A stretch of 64,000 nucleotides of DNA from Prevotella sp. UBA6994 (GTDB lineage: Bacteria; Bacteroidota; Bacteroidia; Bacteroidales; Bacteroidaceae): contig DJXW01000016.1 in assembly GCA_002449845.1 (NCBI GenBank), forward strand, positions 350,120 through 414,119, written 5' to 3'. The notes under the pieces were generated by a model. The model was not told the DNA's origin. It searched no databases and saw only the letters and a list, made by a program, of their open reading frames with translations. The position numbers and the translations under genes are program-made. Positions 35,395-43,543 of this stretch are shown piece by piece. Each line of letters begins with the position of its first letter. The first letter of the stretch is position 1.

Positions 35395-36066
35395 TCAATC
35401 TAATTGTATTTCAATTTGTTCTTCAGGATTTACCTCACGATGTTTCTTCTTAGAAGATTTCTTTGTTTTCTTTTCTTCGACAATCTTTGGCTCCTGTTCG
35501 GTTTTCTTCATCTTTGTCGGACCATAAACTATTCTTGGCTTGACTTCGTTTTTCGTATTTTCTTCAGCCTTTGCCAAATTACTTTCATGAGCCTTTTTCT
35601 TCCAATCTTCACTTTTCAAAGAGTCTTTTTCCACTAAAACGCCATTAGCATAACATTCTGCCAAAGTTATTTGAGCTTGTGGAAAGCCAGCTTCAGCTGA
35701 GGCAAACAAAAGGCGACGAGCCTCGTCATAATCACGATTAACACCTTTTCCCTCCATGTAGCAAAAAGCCAAATTGTATTGTGCCTTTGGAAAATTTTGT
35801 GCAGCTGACAGATGAAACCACCTTGCCGCAGATTCGTAATTCTTAATGATTCCCTCTCCAGCATAGTAAGCATAGCCCATACAGAATTGCGCCTCGGCAT
35901 TGTTCATGTCAGCAGCTTTCTTGTAGCATCCCACGGCTGCGGAATACTTACCTTCCCCATACAAAGAGTGACCTTTACTCAACCACTCTTGTGCACTTTC
36001 CTGGGCATTCACCATCAGAGGTGCAAGGCACGCTACAAATAATGATAACAATCTGCAAATTTTCAT
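35395..36066 (-). CDS. Exported Sel1-repeat protein with lysine-rich tail
   Basis: 223 residues, signal peptide MKICRLLSLFVACLAPLMVNA. Sel1-like repeats: NAEAQFCMGYAYYAGEGI, FPKAQYNLAFCYMEGKGV and FPQAQITLAECYANGVLV (about residues 52-165), preceded by a TPR-like unit. The C-terminal 30 residues are basic (KKTKKSSKKKHRE). Sel1 repeats form protein-binding solenoids. It lies 14 bases after the kinase gene in the same operon. Confidence 0.85.
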   Translation of the reverse strand: MKICRLLSLFVACLAPLMVNAQESAQEWLSKGHSLYGEGKYSAAVGCYKKAADMNNAEAQFCMGYAYYAGEGIIKNYESAARWFHLSAAQNFPKAQYNLAFCYMEGKGVNRDYDEARRLLFASAEAGFPQAQITLAECYANGVLVEKDSLKSEDWKKKAHESNLAKAEENTKNEVKPRIVYGPTKMKKTEQEPKIVEEKKTKKSSKKKHREVNPEEQIEIQLD

Positions 36067-36080
36067 ATACTCATTAACCT

Positions 36081-37583
36081 TTATACTTCTACTCCATTTT
36101 TCACAGAAACATAAACACTTCCATCTTGGTTGAAATAAGTACCGTTGTAGGGTTTTCCTTGTTTAAATTCCCCTTCAAAATACATACCCGTTTCCTTGAT
36201 GGAATATCGTCCTTTATCGTAATAATCGTTGGACCAGGAACCATGATAACTATCGCCATTGTTCAATTTCATGATTGCATACGAGTCATTTCGTTTACCT
36301 GCACGATACTTCCCCTCGTAAACACCTTCCGCATAAGTTCCGACACCTTTTCCTTCGGGACATCCATCCACCGTTTCTCCTTGATAATGAAACTGAATGT
36401 CAGGATTGCCATTTTCACCTTTCAAGGTGTAATCCAACTCTTTCACCTCTCCCTTAGTTGACTGAAGAGCCATTTCGGTCTTCTCTTTATCAGATTCTTT
36501 ACCATCGTTTTGCTTGGTCAGAGTAAAGACCAACAACACTATCACCGCTAAAGCAGCAATTGCGGTTAATATCTTTGATTGATGCAAAGCAAAGAATGAT
36601 GGTTGTTTAGATGGTTCTTGATTTGGTGTTTTGACACTCGTATCACTCTCAAGAATCTGAGTTTCCGCATCATCATCAATGATAGGAGTCATTCTTTTCC
36701 CGTTCAAGGCATTGATAAACTCATCCATACTTTGATAACGGTCTCTTTTTCTAGGCGACATCGCCTTCTTGATTACATCCCAAACATCTTGTGAGACATA
36801 ATCAGGTTTAGCAGGAAGTCCATTATCCAACACCTCGCTTGCCTCTGGGGGAGTCGATCCCGTGACAAGTTTATAGTATGTTGCACCTAAACTATAGATA
36901 TCCGAAGTAGGAGAAAACTCATGGATAGACTGTCTGTATTGTTCCAATGGTGCATATCCCTTACTGATTCCCACAGGAGTGCTACTCGTTTCATTTCCAC
37001 CTTCATCATAATTTTTGGAAATACCGAAATCAATCAATTTAGCATCGAGATTGTCGTCTAACAAAATATTGCTGGGCTTGACGTCGAAATGACACATGTG
37101 CATATTTACATGCATGTATTTGAGCGCATCTGCTATTTGTAAGACATATTTCTTTGCCAAGTCATCACTCATAGCACCATGTTCTTTGACATAATGGCGA
37201 AGAGAATGGTTTTTCAAAAACTGCATCACGTAATACACGGTGTTGTTTTCCTCAAACACGTCTATTACCTTTACAATATGAGGATGATCAAGTTTTGAAA
37301 GGTTATATGCTTCCTTGATAAATTTTCTCTTATATCTCTCTATTTGCTCTTTGCCACCCTTGGTTGGTATAGAGACATCAAAAGTGTGGTCGTCACGCAC
37401 GCAGGAGTCTTTCATAAAAAACTCTTTGACCGCTACGGGAATATCAACTTTCACTCCTCCCAGCACACCTGAAACTGCGCCGTGGGTAATAGCTTTATAA
37501 GTAATACCAAATCCACCTTGTCCTAAAACGGAATGAATGGTATATGTTCCATTTTTCAGTTGAGTATTGGCTTTCAGTTCCAT
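36081..37583 (-). CDS. Membrane Ser/Thr protein kinase with MORN-repeat tail
   Basis: 500 residues. Protein kinase domain at 14-295: Gly loop LGQGGFGITYK, Lys53 in VAVKEFF, catalytic loop CHFDVKPSN (Asp167), DFG at 185-187 in LIDFGISK, and SDIYSLGATYYKLVTG. The catalytic loop is HFD rather than HRD. An acidic Thr-rich linker, one membrane segment (about 337-356), then MORN repeats (KGVGTYAEGVYEGKYRAG, YHGSWSNDYYDKGRYS, YFEGEFKQGKPYNGTY) outside the membrane. The kinase faces the cytoplasm with a MORN tail in the periplasm. It is preceded by the PP2C gene after 22 bases and followed by Sel1 after 14, forming a phosphorylation-dephosphorylation pair. Confidence 0.93.
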   Translation of the reverse strand: MELKANTQLKNGTYTIHSVLGQGGFGITYKAITHGAVSGVLGGVKVDIPVAVKEFFMKDSCVRDDHTFDVSIPTKGGKEQIERYKRKFIKEAYNLSKLDHPHIVKVIDVFEENNTVYYVMQFLKNHSLRHYVKEHGAMSDDLAKKYVLQIADALKYMHVNMHMCHFDVKPSNILLDDNLDAKLIDFGISKNYDEGGNETSSTPVGISKGYAPLEQYRQSIHEFSPTSDIYSLGATYYKLVTGSTPPEASEVLDNGLPAKPDYVSQDVWDVIKKAMSPRKRDRYQSMDEFINALNGKRMTPIIDDDAETQILESDTSVKTPNQEPSKQPSFFALHQSKILTAIAALAVIVLLVFTLTKQNDGKESDKEKTEMALQSTKGEVKELDYTLKGENGNPDIQFHYQGETVDGCPEGKGVGTYAEGVYEGKYRAGKRNDSYAIMKLNNGDSYHGSWSNDYYDKGRYSIKETGMYFEGEFKQGKPYNGTYFNQDGSVYVSVKNGVEV

Positions 37584-37605
37584 ATTAAATCTAATACATT
37601 ATTTA

Positions 37606-38496
37606 TTAATAAAAGCATAAGACAATAATTGCAAACAAAATGCACAAGACGAAAAAGGCTATCTTCCACCAGTCTATATTTCGGCGCGGAGATTGCTTCT
37701 CCTGTTCTCTGGAATTTATTTCCTTAGCCTTTTCATTTCCTTCCAAGTACACATTATTTATATGAATGATATATGCGCTATGATTATCAGCATTATTTGA
37801 AGAATTTTCTATCAGCCAATTTCTTTTTTCTTCATCAGATAAATCTTGACGGGAAATCAGATTCAGCAATTCATCATCAGAAAGATTCTCAAGCATTCCA
37901 TCTGAAAGCAACAAGAAATAATCATCGTCTTGTATGTCAGCAATATGTTTAACTTCAACGTCAGATTGGGCTATTTCCTTATCTACCCTGATTGCTTTGG
38001 TAATAACATGACGTTGTGGAAAAGAAGATACATCCTTTTCCGACAAGACACCAGCGTCTAACAAGTCGTTTACCAAGGAATGGTCGCGAGAAACATAAAG
38101 TATCTCATGGGAACGAGGGCGAATATGGTAGATTCTACTGTCACCGACGTGAGCAGCAAAACATCCACGATTGTGAAAGCAAAGCATGGTTAATGTTGTT
38201 CCCATGCGATTGTCTTTACCTTTCACTTTTCCCAACAGTTTCTTATAACTATACGACAAAGCCTCAAAGAACAATTTTTCCGAAAACAAGCCACCTGACC
38301 GCAAATACTCAGACAATTGCTCACAAATGGTAGAACTGGCGATTTCTCCCTTTTCGTATCCTCCCATACCATCGCATAATATAAACAAGCGATCAGAACA
38401 TGAAGCATGTTGATGCAAGGGGAAAATACTATCTTCTTGGTTTTCCCGCCTTCCTTGTTCGTAGATTGACATCGGTTGATAGAAAGAATACAACAT
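37606..38496 (-). CDS. PP2C-family Ser/Thr phosphatase with C-terminal membrane anchor
   Basis: 296 residues. Metal-binding set: GRRENQEDSIF (Asp22), LCDGMGGYEKGE (Asp42, Gly43), AAHVGDSRIY, LLSDGMLENL, and the late Asp in SNNADNHSAY. The final 20 residues (IAFFVLCILFAIIVLCFY) are a membrane anchor, which holds the catalytic domain at the cytoplasmic face. It reverses phosphorylation by the adjacent kinase (inferred from gene order). 28 bases after the FHA gene. Confidence 0.93.
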   Translation of the reverse strand: MLYSFYQPMSIYEQGRRENQEDSIFPLHQHASCSDRLFILCDGMGGYEKGEIASSTICEQLSEYLRSGGLFSEKLFFEALSYSYKKLLGKVKGKDNRMGTTLTMLCFHNRGCFAAHVGDSRIYHIRPRSHEILYVSRDHSLVNDLLDAGVLSEKDVSSFPQRHVITKAIRVDKEIAQSDVEVKHIADIQDDDYFLLLSDGMLENLSDDELLNLISRQDLSDEEKRNWLIENSSNNADNHSAYIIHINNVYLEGNEKAKEINSREQEKQSPRRNIDWWKIAFFVLCILFAIIVLCFY

Positions 38497-38524
38497 GGGC
38501 TTTAATATTCAGTGATGATAAAGG

Positions 38525-39061
38525 TTATTTTTCCAAAGCAAAACGAATCAATGTATTTCCCATTTTTATCTCATCATCATGAGACAAAATCACCTCATCG
38601 TCTTTCTCTAATTCGACTCCATTGATGAAAATGGGATTCTTGTTGTTGCCATTGGTGATAATGCATCTCAGTTTTCCACTGCTGGTCTTCACGACATTGA
38701 CATTTGCATGTGAACGGCTCATGTAAATATCACCGCACTGAATCTGTACGTTAGCTGTAGATTGACTACTGCGACGTCCCACTACGTTCATGCCGACATT
38801 CAGCTCATAACGAAGTCCATCATAAATAAACATGGCTTTTGAAAAATGGGTCGTAGGCAATACCGTCTCTAAGCTTGTCTCTTCTTCATCAATGCCAGCA
38901 TCTACCGGTATCGGTTTTTCCTCTTCCTTTTCCACACGGAACCGAATCTGTAAGACACTGCCACACTTAGGACATTTTATTGATTTGACCGCTTCATTCT
39001 TAGAGTTCCGAACCTCTAACAAGACGGAACATTTCGGACATTTTATTCTGACTGTATTCAT
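38525..39061 (-). CDS. Zinc-ribbon/FHA-domain protein
   Basis: 178 residues. N-terminal pair of CxxC motifs, KCPKCS and KCPKCG (about residues 8-36), then an acidic linker, then an FHA domain: VGRRSSQSTANVQI, MSRSHANVNVV, GNNKNPIFINGVEL and LSHDDEIKMGNTLIRF. FHA domains bind phosphothreonine peptides, so it is the probable reader of the adjacent kinase's marks. Cytoplasmic. Confidence 0.9.
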   Translation of the reverse strand: MNTVRIKCPKCSVLLEVRNSKNEAVKSIKCPKCGSVLQIRFRVEKEEEKPIPVDAGIDEEETSLETVLPTTHFSKAMFIYDGLRYELNVGMNVVGRRSSQSTANVQIQCGDIYMSRSHANVNVVKTSSGKLRCIITNGNNKNPIFINGVELEKDDEVILSHDDEIKMGNTLIRFALEK

Positions 39062-39071
39062 ATCATCATTT

Positions 39072-39848
39072 TTAATGTTCTTCCAAGTAAGTTGACGCTT
39101 CTGACAATCCAGCCTTGGCAGCCTTGTTCATCCACATCTTTCCCATAGAGCTGTCTTTATTGACACCCAATCCTTCACAATAACATTTTCCCAGCATGTA
39201 CCAAGCCTCCACCTGAGCTGGAAAACCTTGTTCGTTGTATGATTCATCTTGGGCATTTTCATTGTTGGCAGCCAAACGCAACCAAGTAATAGCTTCTGAA
39301 TATTTAAACTTATTGATATAATAGGCAGCAAGGCTACTTTGCATATAGACATTGCCCATCTCAGCATATTTGAGAACCGTTTCCAAAGCAGCAGATGTTG
39401 TTGGCCAATTCAAGCAATGGAACACAAGATCTATCTGAGCGCAGTAATCACCCTTGTCTGCGGCAAAAGTGTACCATCTGATTGCCTTTTCCTCGTCTGG
39501 CAACACACCATTGTAACCATAATCCTTGTCATATAAATGTCCAAGGCAATGGCACGCTTTCACGTCTCCGTTCTCGGCAGCTTCAACAAGACCATCATTA
39601 TATCTTGAATAATCAACTTTCGGGGTACGCGAATAATTGTTGTGTGAAATCTTTCCAGTCCTTGAATGGTCTGTTCTCCTTTTTGTCTCATGAGAAACAC
39701 GTGGCGTTTTACGCTCTTCTGTCTTGTTGACGTTTGACTTCTGTGTTTTCACGACTTTCTTCGGTCCTGAGATAATCCCTTGTGCATCTGCCTGAAGCGC
39801 ACTCAAGGAAAACATCAACATGATAAAAAACAATTTCAGAATGTTCAT
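39072..39848 (-). CDS. Exported Sel1-repeat protein
   Basis: 258 residues, signal peptide MNILKLFFIMLMFSLSALQADA. A basic Ser/Thr-rich segment (KTQKSNVNKTEERKTPRVS) then Sel1/TPR units: DVKACHCLGHLYDKDYGYNG, KGDYCAQIDLVFHCLNW, NVYMQSSLAAYYINKFKYS and QVEAWYMLGKCYCEGLGV. Related in type, but not closely, to the Sel1 protein at 35395-36066. Located between the acidic membrane protein and the FHA gene. Confidence 0.85.
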   Translation of the reverse strand: MNILKLFFIMLMFSLSALQADAQGIISGPKKVVKTQKSNVNKTEERKTPRVSHETKRRTDHSRTGKISHNNYSRTPKVDYSRYNDGLVEAAENGDVKACHCLGHLYDKDYGYNGVLPDEEKAIRWYTFAADKGDYCAQIDLVFHCLNWPTTSAALETVLKYAEMGNVYMQSSLAAYYINKFKYSEAITWLRLAANNENAQDESYNEQGFPAQVEAWYMLGKCYCEGLGVNKDSSMGKMWMNKAAKAGLSEASTYLEEH

Positions 39849-39860
39849 ACCAAAGCTATT

Positions 39861-40721
39861 TTACGTAAAATACATGTTATCAGCATCTATCCCGTCACCA
39901 CTATCTGTAACTTTGGGATCAATATAGTCAACTTGCGTGGAAATGTCCACCTGATTTTGGGAAACATCTAAAACATCTTGATAATCGCTTTCCTCGTAAT
40001 CATCATCCATATCAATGATAACGACATCTTGATCCTCATTGCCATTAATCATCATCATGACCTCTACATCAGAAATATCTCCGCTCGAAATGATGTGAAC
40101 ATCATCGTCTATGTCTTCATGACCCTCTTCAACAACCATTACCGATGCTTCTTGGTCATCATTCATTGCTAAATTTACAACAGGTTCCTCCTCTGAAACA
40201 GGCATCGTTACATCGTCCTCATCCTCGGCAGATAATTCCGGTTCCACCTGACTTACATCTTCCTCTTCATAAACCATATCTTTAGCATCGCTATCTACCA
40301 TGTTTACGTCTGCTAAATCTATGGTTTGGTCTTCCGAAACCTCAACGTTGTCGTTCGCATAGTTGTCGTTAACTTCTACCACATCCAATGCAGAAGGGTC
40401 TATTTGTTCTATGATGTCATTTTTTTGTTCTTCCGGCAAATGTTCCCACTCCTCTTTGGTAGCAGTGGAATACACATTTCCTTTCCACGTAAATGCGCTA
40501 TGAGCCCCCCGTTGCTGACGTGCTACTTGAAAAGACTGCTGGAAAGAACGTTCTGAAGACACATCATTCAATGCCGTATCATCCTTTCCCTTGGAATGAT
40601 ACGCTGCATCTCGTTCTTCCAGTCTCTTCATAATCTGGGAAGAAACCGTGGTAAACATAATGGCAGAGAATGTGCCGATAGTGATAGGCTTCCAGATAGA
40701 AGCTTTATTTTTTTGTTCCAT
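39861..40721 (-). CDS. Acidic membrane-anchored protein (paralogue of 31361-32215)
   Basis: 286 residues. Short N-terminus, SIWKPITIGTFSAIMFTTVSSQIM as the single membrane segment (about 9-30), a folded module (SFQQSFQVARQQRGAHSAF, then ATKEEWEHLPEEQ), then about 170 residues dominated by Asp, Glu and Val. Alignable by eye with 31361-32215 over the membrane segment and the SF-x-F-x-AR...EEW module; the acidic tails have drifted. Its own promoter is at 40746-40753. Confidence 0.75.
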   Translation of the reverse strand: MEQKNKASIWKPITIGTFSAIMFTTVSSQIMKRLEERDAAYHSKGKDDTALNDVSSERSFQQSFQVARQQRGAHSAFTWKGNVYSTATKEEWEHLPEEQKNDIIEQIDPSALDVVEVNDNYANDNVEVSEDQTIDLADVNMVDSDAKDMVYEEEDVSQVEPELSAEDEDDVTMPVSEEEPVVNLAMNDDQEASVMVVEEGHEDIDDDVHIISSGDISDVEVMMMINGNEDQDVVIIDMDDDYEESDYQDVLDVSQNQVDISTQVDYIDPKVTDSGDGIDADNMYFT

Positions 40722-40745
40722 TTCACTTACAAATTAATTACCATG

Positions 40746-40753
40746 CAAAGATA
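40746..40753 (-). promoter_or_regulatory. Promoter of the acidic-protein/Sel1/FHA/PP2C/kinase operon
   Basis: Reverse strand TATCTTTG (TAnnTTTG), 25 bases upstream of the start at 40721, inside a 104-bp gap after the upstream FHA gene. Confidence 0.6.
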
Positions 40754-40825
40754 CATATCAAAATGGTAGGATAAGTCATTTAAATAGATTTATTACACAA
40801 AACACCCCGATTAATGTACCAAATT

Positions 40826-41509
40826 TCATTGAAAGTCAAAATTCACCTTACAATGAGGGCAAGTTTTATTTTGCTTCAACAAGTCATAGGATTGGGAACC
40901 CAGGAAATGATGACACTTGGGGCACTGGTATTCCTGTTGGAACTTATCAGTCAATGCCTGCATTTCTTGAGGAAGTTTAGACGAAGCAATATAAGCTTTA
41001 ATCGTAAAACCCAATGAAATAAGAATGGCAGCTACATACAAGAGGATGTAAAGTGTCTCGCTCTTCTGGATAAAGTTCAAGACGATAGCCAACATGGTTA
41101 TCAATCCTGTGGCCGACTTCAAGGTATTAAACTTGCGTTCGGCTATTTGTTGCTGGAGTTTCTTATCTTGATAATCATCCCAGATCTTCTTTAAATGAGA
41201 GACATTGACGTTTTTAGCCAACACACCATCCACATACTCCCATCGCAGAGGATAATGAGAACTTCCCAGTTCTATCTTATCTGTTTTCGACAATTCCTTC
41301 TTCTGAATGCTAATGCCATTGACGAAGGTCTCGTTTTCAAGTTTCAGGTTCTCGATATAGAATTTGCCATCTTTTAACACCGACATCTTGCAATGTTGTC
41401 TGCTGACTGTTTTGGGCACACTTCCCACTTCGTCAAACAAATAGTTGAAATTGTCAACTTTAGCGCTAAGTTGCGAGTTTTTTTCCTCTCTTCCGAATAT
41501 GATGTCCAT
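40826..41509 (-). CDS. FHA-domain membrane protein with C-terminal zinc ribbon
   Basis: 227 residues. FHA domain at 1-90: IIFGREEKNSQL, KTVSRQHCKMSVL, YIENLKLENETFVNG and KTDKIELGSSHYPLRW. Two membrane segments (about 135-178, GLITMLAIVLNF and LYILLYVAAILISLGFTI). The C-terminus has two CxxC knuckles, YQCPKCHHF and KTCPHCKVNF. A second phosphothreonine reader, this one at the membrane. It begins two bases after the LytTR gene. Confidence 0.88.
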   Translation of the reverse strand: MDIIFGREEKNSQLSAKVDNFNYLFDEVGSVPKTVSRQHCKMSVLKDGKFYIENLKLENETFVNGISIQKKELSKTDKIELGSSHYPLRWEYVDGVLAKNVNVSHLKKIWDDYQDKKLQQQIAERKFNTLKSATGLITMLAIVLNFIQKSETLYILLYVAAILISLGFTIKAYIASSKLPQEMQALTDKFQQEYQCPKCHHFLGSQSYDLLKQNKTCPHCKVNFDFQ

Positions 41510-41511
41510 AA

Positions 41512-41877
41512 TTAACTATTAGAATTAACAAATATATTTTTCATGTTCTTCAATGCTTCCTTGGAAATATCCAATGTGTATGTAAAAGAAATACCGTCTG
41601 ACAAGACCAACTTATGTTTAAGTGTATTGATCTGAACTACATACCTGATATTGACGATAAACCTTTTACCGACTCGCATGAATATAGCCGCCCGCTCGTG
41701 CAAATTATCTGCAAGTGTCTGTTCCATCCGTGCGAGATTCATACATATAGGGCAATTTAGTTTATTAATAAGGACGATATGGGTGTAATTACCATCTGCC
41801 TCAAAATAAACGACCTTAGAGATTTCAATTCTGTATAATTCATCTCTGGAATTAAACAAAATTATATCTTTGTTCAT
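41512..41877 (-). CDS. Stand-alone LytTR DNA-binding protein
   Basis: 121 residues that are almost entirely a LytTR domain (KVVYFEADGNYTHIVLI, FMRVGKRFIVNIRYVVQI, LSDGISFTYTLDISKEA). There is no receiver domain, so control must come from abundance or a partner. Promoter TATTTTTG at 41914-41921 on the reverse strand. As first gene of the cluster it is the probable transcriptional regulator. Confidence 0.9.
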   Translation of the reverse strand: MNKDIILFNSRDELYRIEISKVVYFEADGNYTHIVLINKLNCPICMNLARMEQTLADNLHERAAIFMRVGKRFIVNIRYVVQINTLKHKLVLSDGISFTYTLDISKEALKNMKNIFVNSNS

Positions 41878-41913
41878 ATTTGATTAGTTAATTGTATTGA
41901 GTTTTATAATGTG

Positions 41914-41921
41914 CAAAAATA
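41914..41921 (-). promoter_or_regulatory. Promoter of the LytTR-FHA unit
   Basis: Reverse strand TATTTTTG, 37 bases upstream of the LytTR start; back-to-back with the DUF4199 promoter at 41996-42003. Confidence 0.6.
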
Positions 41922-41995
41922 ATCAAAATAATTTATTATATCAATTTTTTGCTTAACTTTTTAAACTCAACCATGTTATTTTCAAAACAATTGCG

Positions 41996-42003
41996 TAACT
42001 TTG
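41996..42003 (+). promoter_or_regulatory. Promoter of the DUF4199-GT2 operon
   Basis: TAACTTTG at 41996-42003. It lies inside a longer open frame that begins at 41949, which shows that the true start is the downstream ATG at 42027. Confidence 0.65.
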
Positions 42004-42026
42004 CACCATATTTAGGAGTATTGAAT

Positions 42027-42554
42027 ATGGTTAGACCTGAAGATATCATACAAGTAAAAGCATTCGCACGACAAGATGGAGCATTCTTGTCGTTGTTGTG
42101 GATAGCCAGTTTTGCTTGCATTGTTTATGCCTTTGGCTCATCTATGGGCAACTTGTTGATGATGGCTACGCCTTTCTTCGTGGGATGGCGACTGATTAAA
42201 TTCAGAGAGTATGCGCTGGATGGAGTCATCTCTTTCCGTCGAGGCTTTGCCTACTCCGTCTATACGTTCTTTTACGCATCGCTGATTTTCATGCTCGCAC
42301 AATATTTGTATTTCAAATTCCTGGATCATGGCAACTTTATCACGATGATACAAGCTGCCGTCAACACGCTGACTCCCATTTACCAACAGGGAGGAATGAA
42401 CATCCAGGAAATCAAGGATACCGTAGAGACCATGCGGACGTTAGGTCCTATGCAATGGGCTTTTACGTTCATGATGCAAAACATGTTTATCGGCATGGTG
42501 GTGAGTATATTTATCGCTTTGATATGCGTGAAGCGAGCCCAAAATAAGAAATAA
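42027..42554 (+). CDS. DUF4199-type membrane protein
   Basis: 175 residues from the ATG at 42027 (MVRPEDIIQVK), which has AGGAG about 9 bases upstream and sits just after a promoter. About four membrane segments: FLSLLWIASFACIVYAFG, GNLLMMATPFFVGWRL, FFYASLIFMLAQYLYF and MVVSIFIALICV. DUF4199 is assigned from memory. It is followed by a GT2 gene after 4 bases; this pairing is common in Bacteroidales and suggests a membrane partner for the glycosyltransferase (inference). Confidence 0.8.
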   Translation: MVRPEDIIQVKAFARQDGAFLSLLWIASFACIVYAFGSSMGNLLMMATPFFVGWRLIKFREYALDGVISFRRGFAYSVYTFFYASLIFMLAQYLYFKFLDHGNFITMIQAAVNTLTPIYQQGGMNIQEIKDTVETMRTLGPMQWAFTFMMQNMFIGMVVSIFIALICVKRAQNKK

Positions 42555-42558
42555 ACGA

Positions 42559-43524
42559 ATGAAACATAATATGGATATTTCAGTAGTAGTACCCCTTTTC
42601 AATGAGGATGAGTCTATTCCCGAACTGTTTGCTTGGATAGACCGTGTTATGAAAGACAATCATTTTTCGTATGAGGTGATATTCATCGACGACGGTTCCA
42701 ATGACCATTCATGGGAAATCATTGAAGACCTCAAGATTCAATCACCCTTTGTGAAGGGCATTAAGTTTCGTCGCAACTACGGCAAGAGTCCTGCTTTGTA
42801 TTGTGGATTTAAGGAAGCGCAAGGCGATGTGGTCATTACGATGGATGCAGACCTGCAAGACTCTCCCGACGAGATACCTGAACTGTATCGTATGATTACC
42901 CAAGACGGCTACGACTTGGTGTCGGGATATAAGCAGAAACGATACGACCCTATCTCCAAGACCATTCCTACAAAATTGTTTAATGCCACTGCCCGCAAGG
43001 TGAGTGGTATCAAGAACCTTCACGACTTCAACTGTGGATTGAAGGCTTATAAGAACGAGGTGGTAAAGAACATCGAGGTGTATGGTGAAATGCACAGATA
43101 CATTCCGTATTTGGCAAAGAATGCCGGTTTCGACAAGATAGGCGAAAAGGTGGTACACCATCAAGCCCGCAAATATGGTTCATCTAAGTTTATGGGCCTC
43201 AACCGTTTTGTCAACGGGTATTTGGATTTGCTCACGCTTTGGTTCCTGAGTACGTTTGGCAAGAAGCCCATGCACGTATTCGGATTCTTAGGTTCCATCA
43301 TGTTTTTCATCGGATTCATGGCGGTGCTTATCATTGGTATCGGCAAGTTGTATTGCCTTACAAACGGCATTCCCCAACGTCTGATTACCAGTTCGCCGTG
43401 GTTCTATATTGCATTGACCACGATGTTAATCGGAACACAATTGTTTTTGGCAGGATTCCTGGGCGATTTAATCAGTCGTTCCTCAAGCAACCGAAACGAT
43501 TATCAAATTGAGAAAAAGATTTAA
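42559..43524 (+). CDS. Family 2 glycosyltransferase (polyprenyl-phosphate sugar type)
   Basis: 321 residues. GT-A domain: ISVVVPLFNEDESIPEL, FIDDGSNDHSWEII, MDADLQDSPDEIPEL (DXD-type), and GCGLKAY-like NCGLKAYKNEV. The C-terminal 90 residues hold two membrane helices (FLGSIMFFIGFMAVLIIGI and FYIALTTMLIGTQLFLAGF). This architecture resembles dolichol/undecaprenyl-phosphate sugar transferases such as DPM1 and GtrB. ATG start at 42559; a second ATG follows at 42571. Confidence 0.93.
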   Translation: MKHNMDISVVVPLFNEDESIPELFAWIDRVMKDNHFSYEVIFIDDGSNDHSWEIIEDLKIQSPFVKGIKFRRNYGKSPALYCGFKEAQGDVVITMDADLQDSPDEIPELYRMITQDGYDLVSGYKQKRYDPISKTIPTKLFNATARKVSGIKNLHDFNCGLKAYKNEVVKNIEVYGEMHRYIPYLAKNAGFDKIGEKVVHHQARKYGSSKFMGLNRFVNGYLDLLTLWFLSTFGKKPMHVFGFLGSIMFFIGFMAVLIIGIGKLYCLTNGIPQRLITSSPWFYIALTTMLIGTQLFLAGFLGDLISRSSSNRNDYQIEKKI

Positions 43525-43543
43525 TGAGTATTTGGATTTGGGA

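Noticed and set aside
29950..41877. Genomic island integrated at tRNA-Pro
   Set aside because: The cluster lies next to the tRNA, but I found no repeat of the tRNA 3' end beyond it and no integrase gene, so island status is unproven.
41949..42026. N-terminal extension of the DUF4199 protein
   Set aside because: A promoter at 41996-42003 and a ribosome-binding site before 42027 show that translation begins later.
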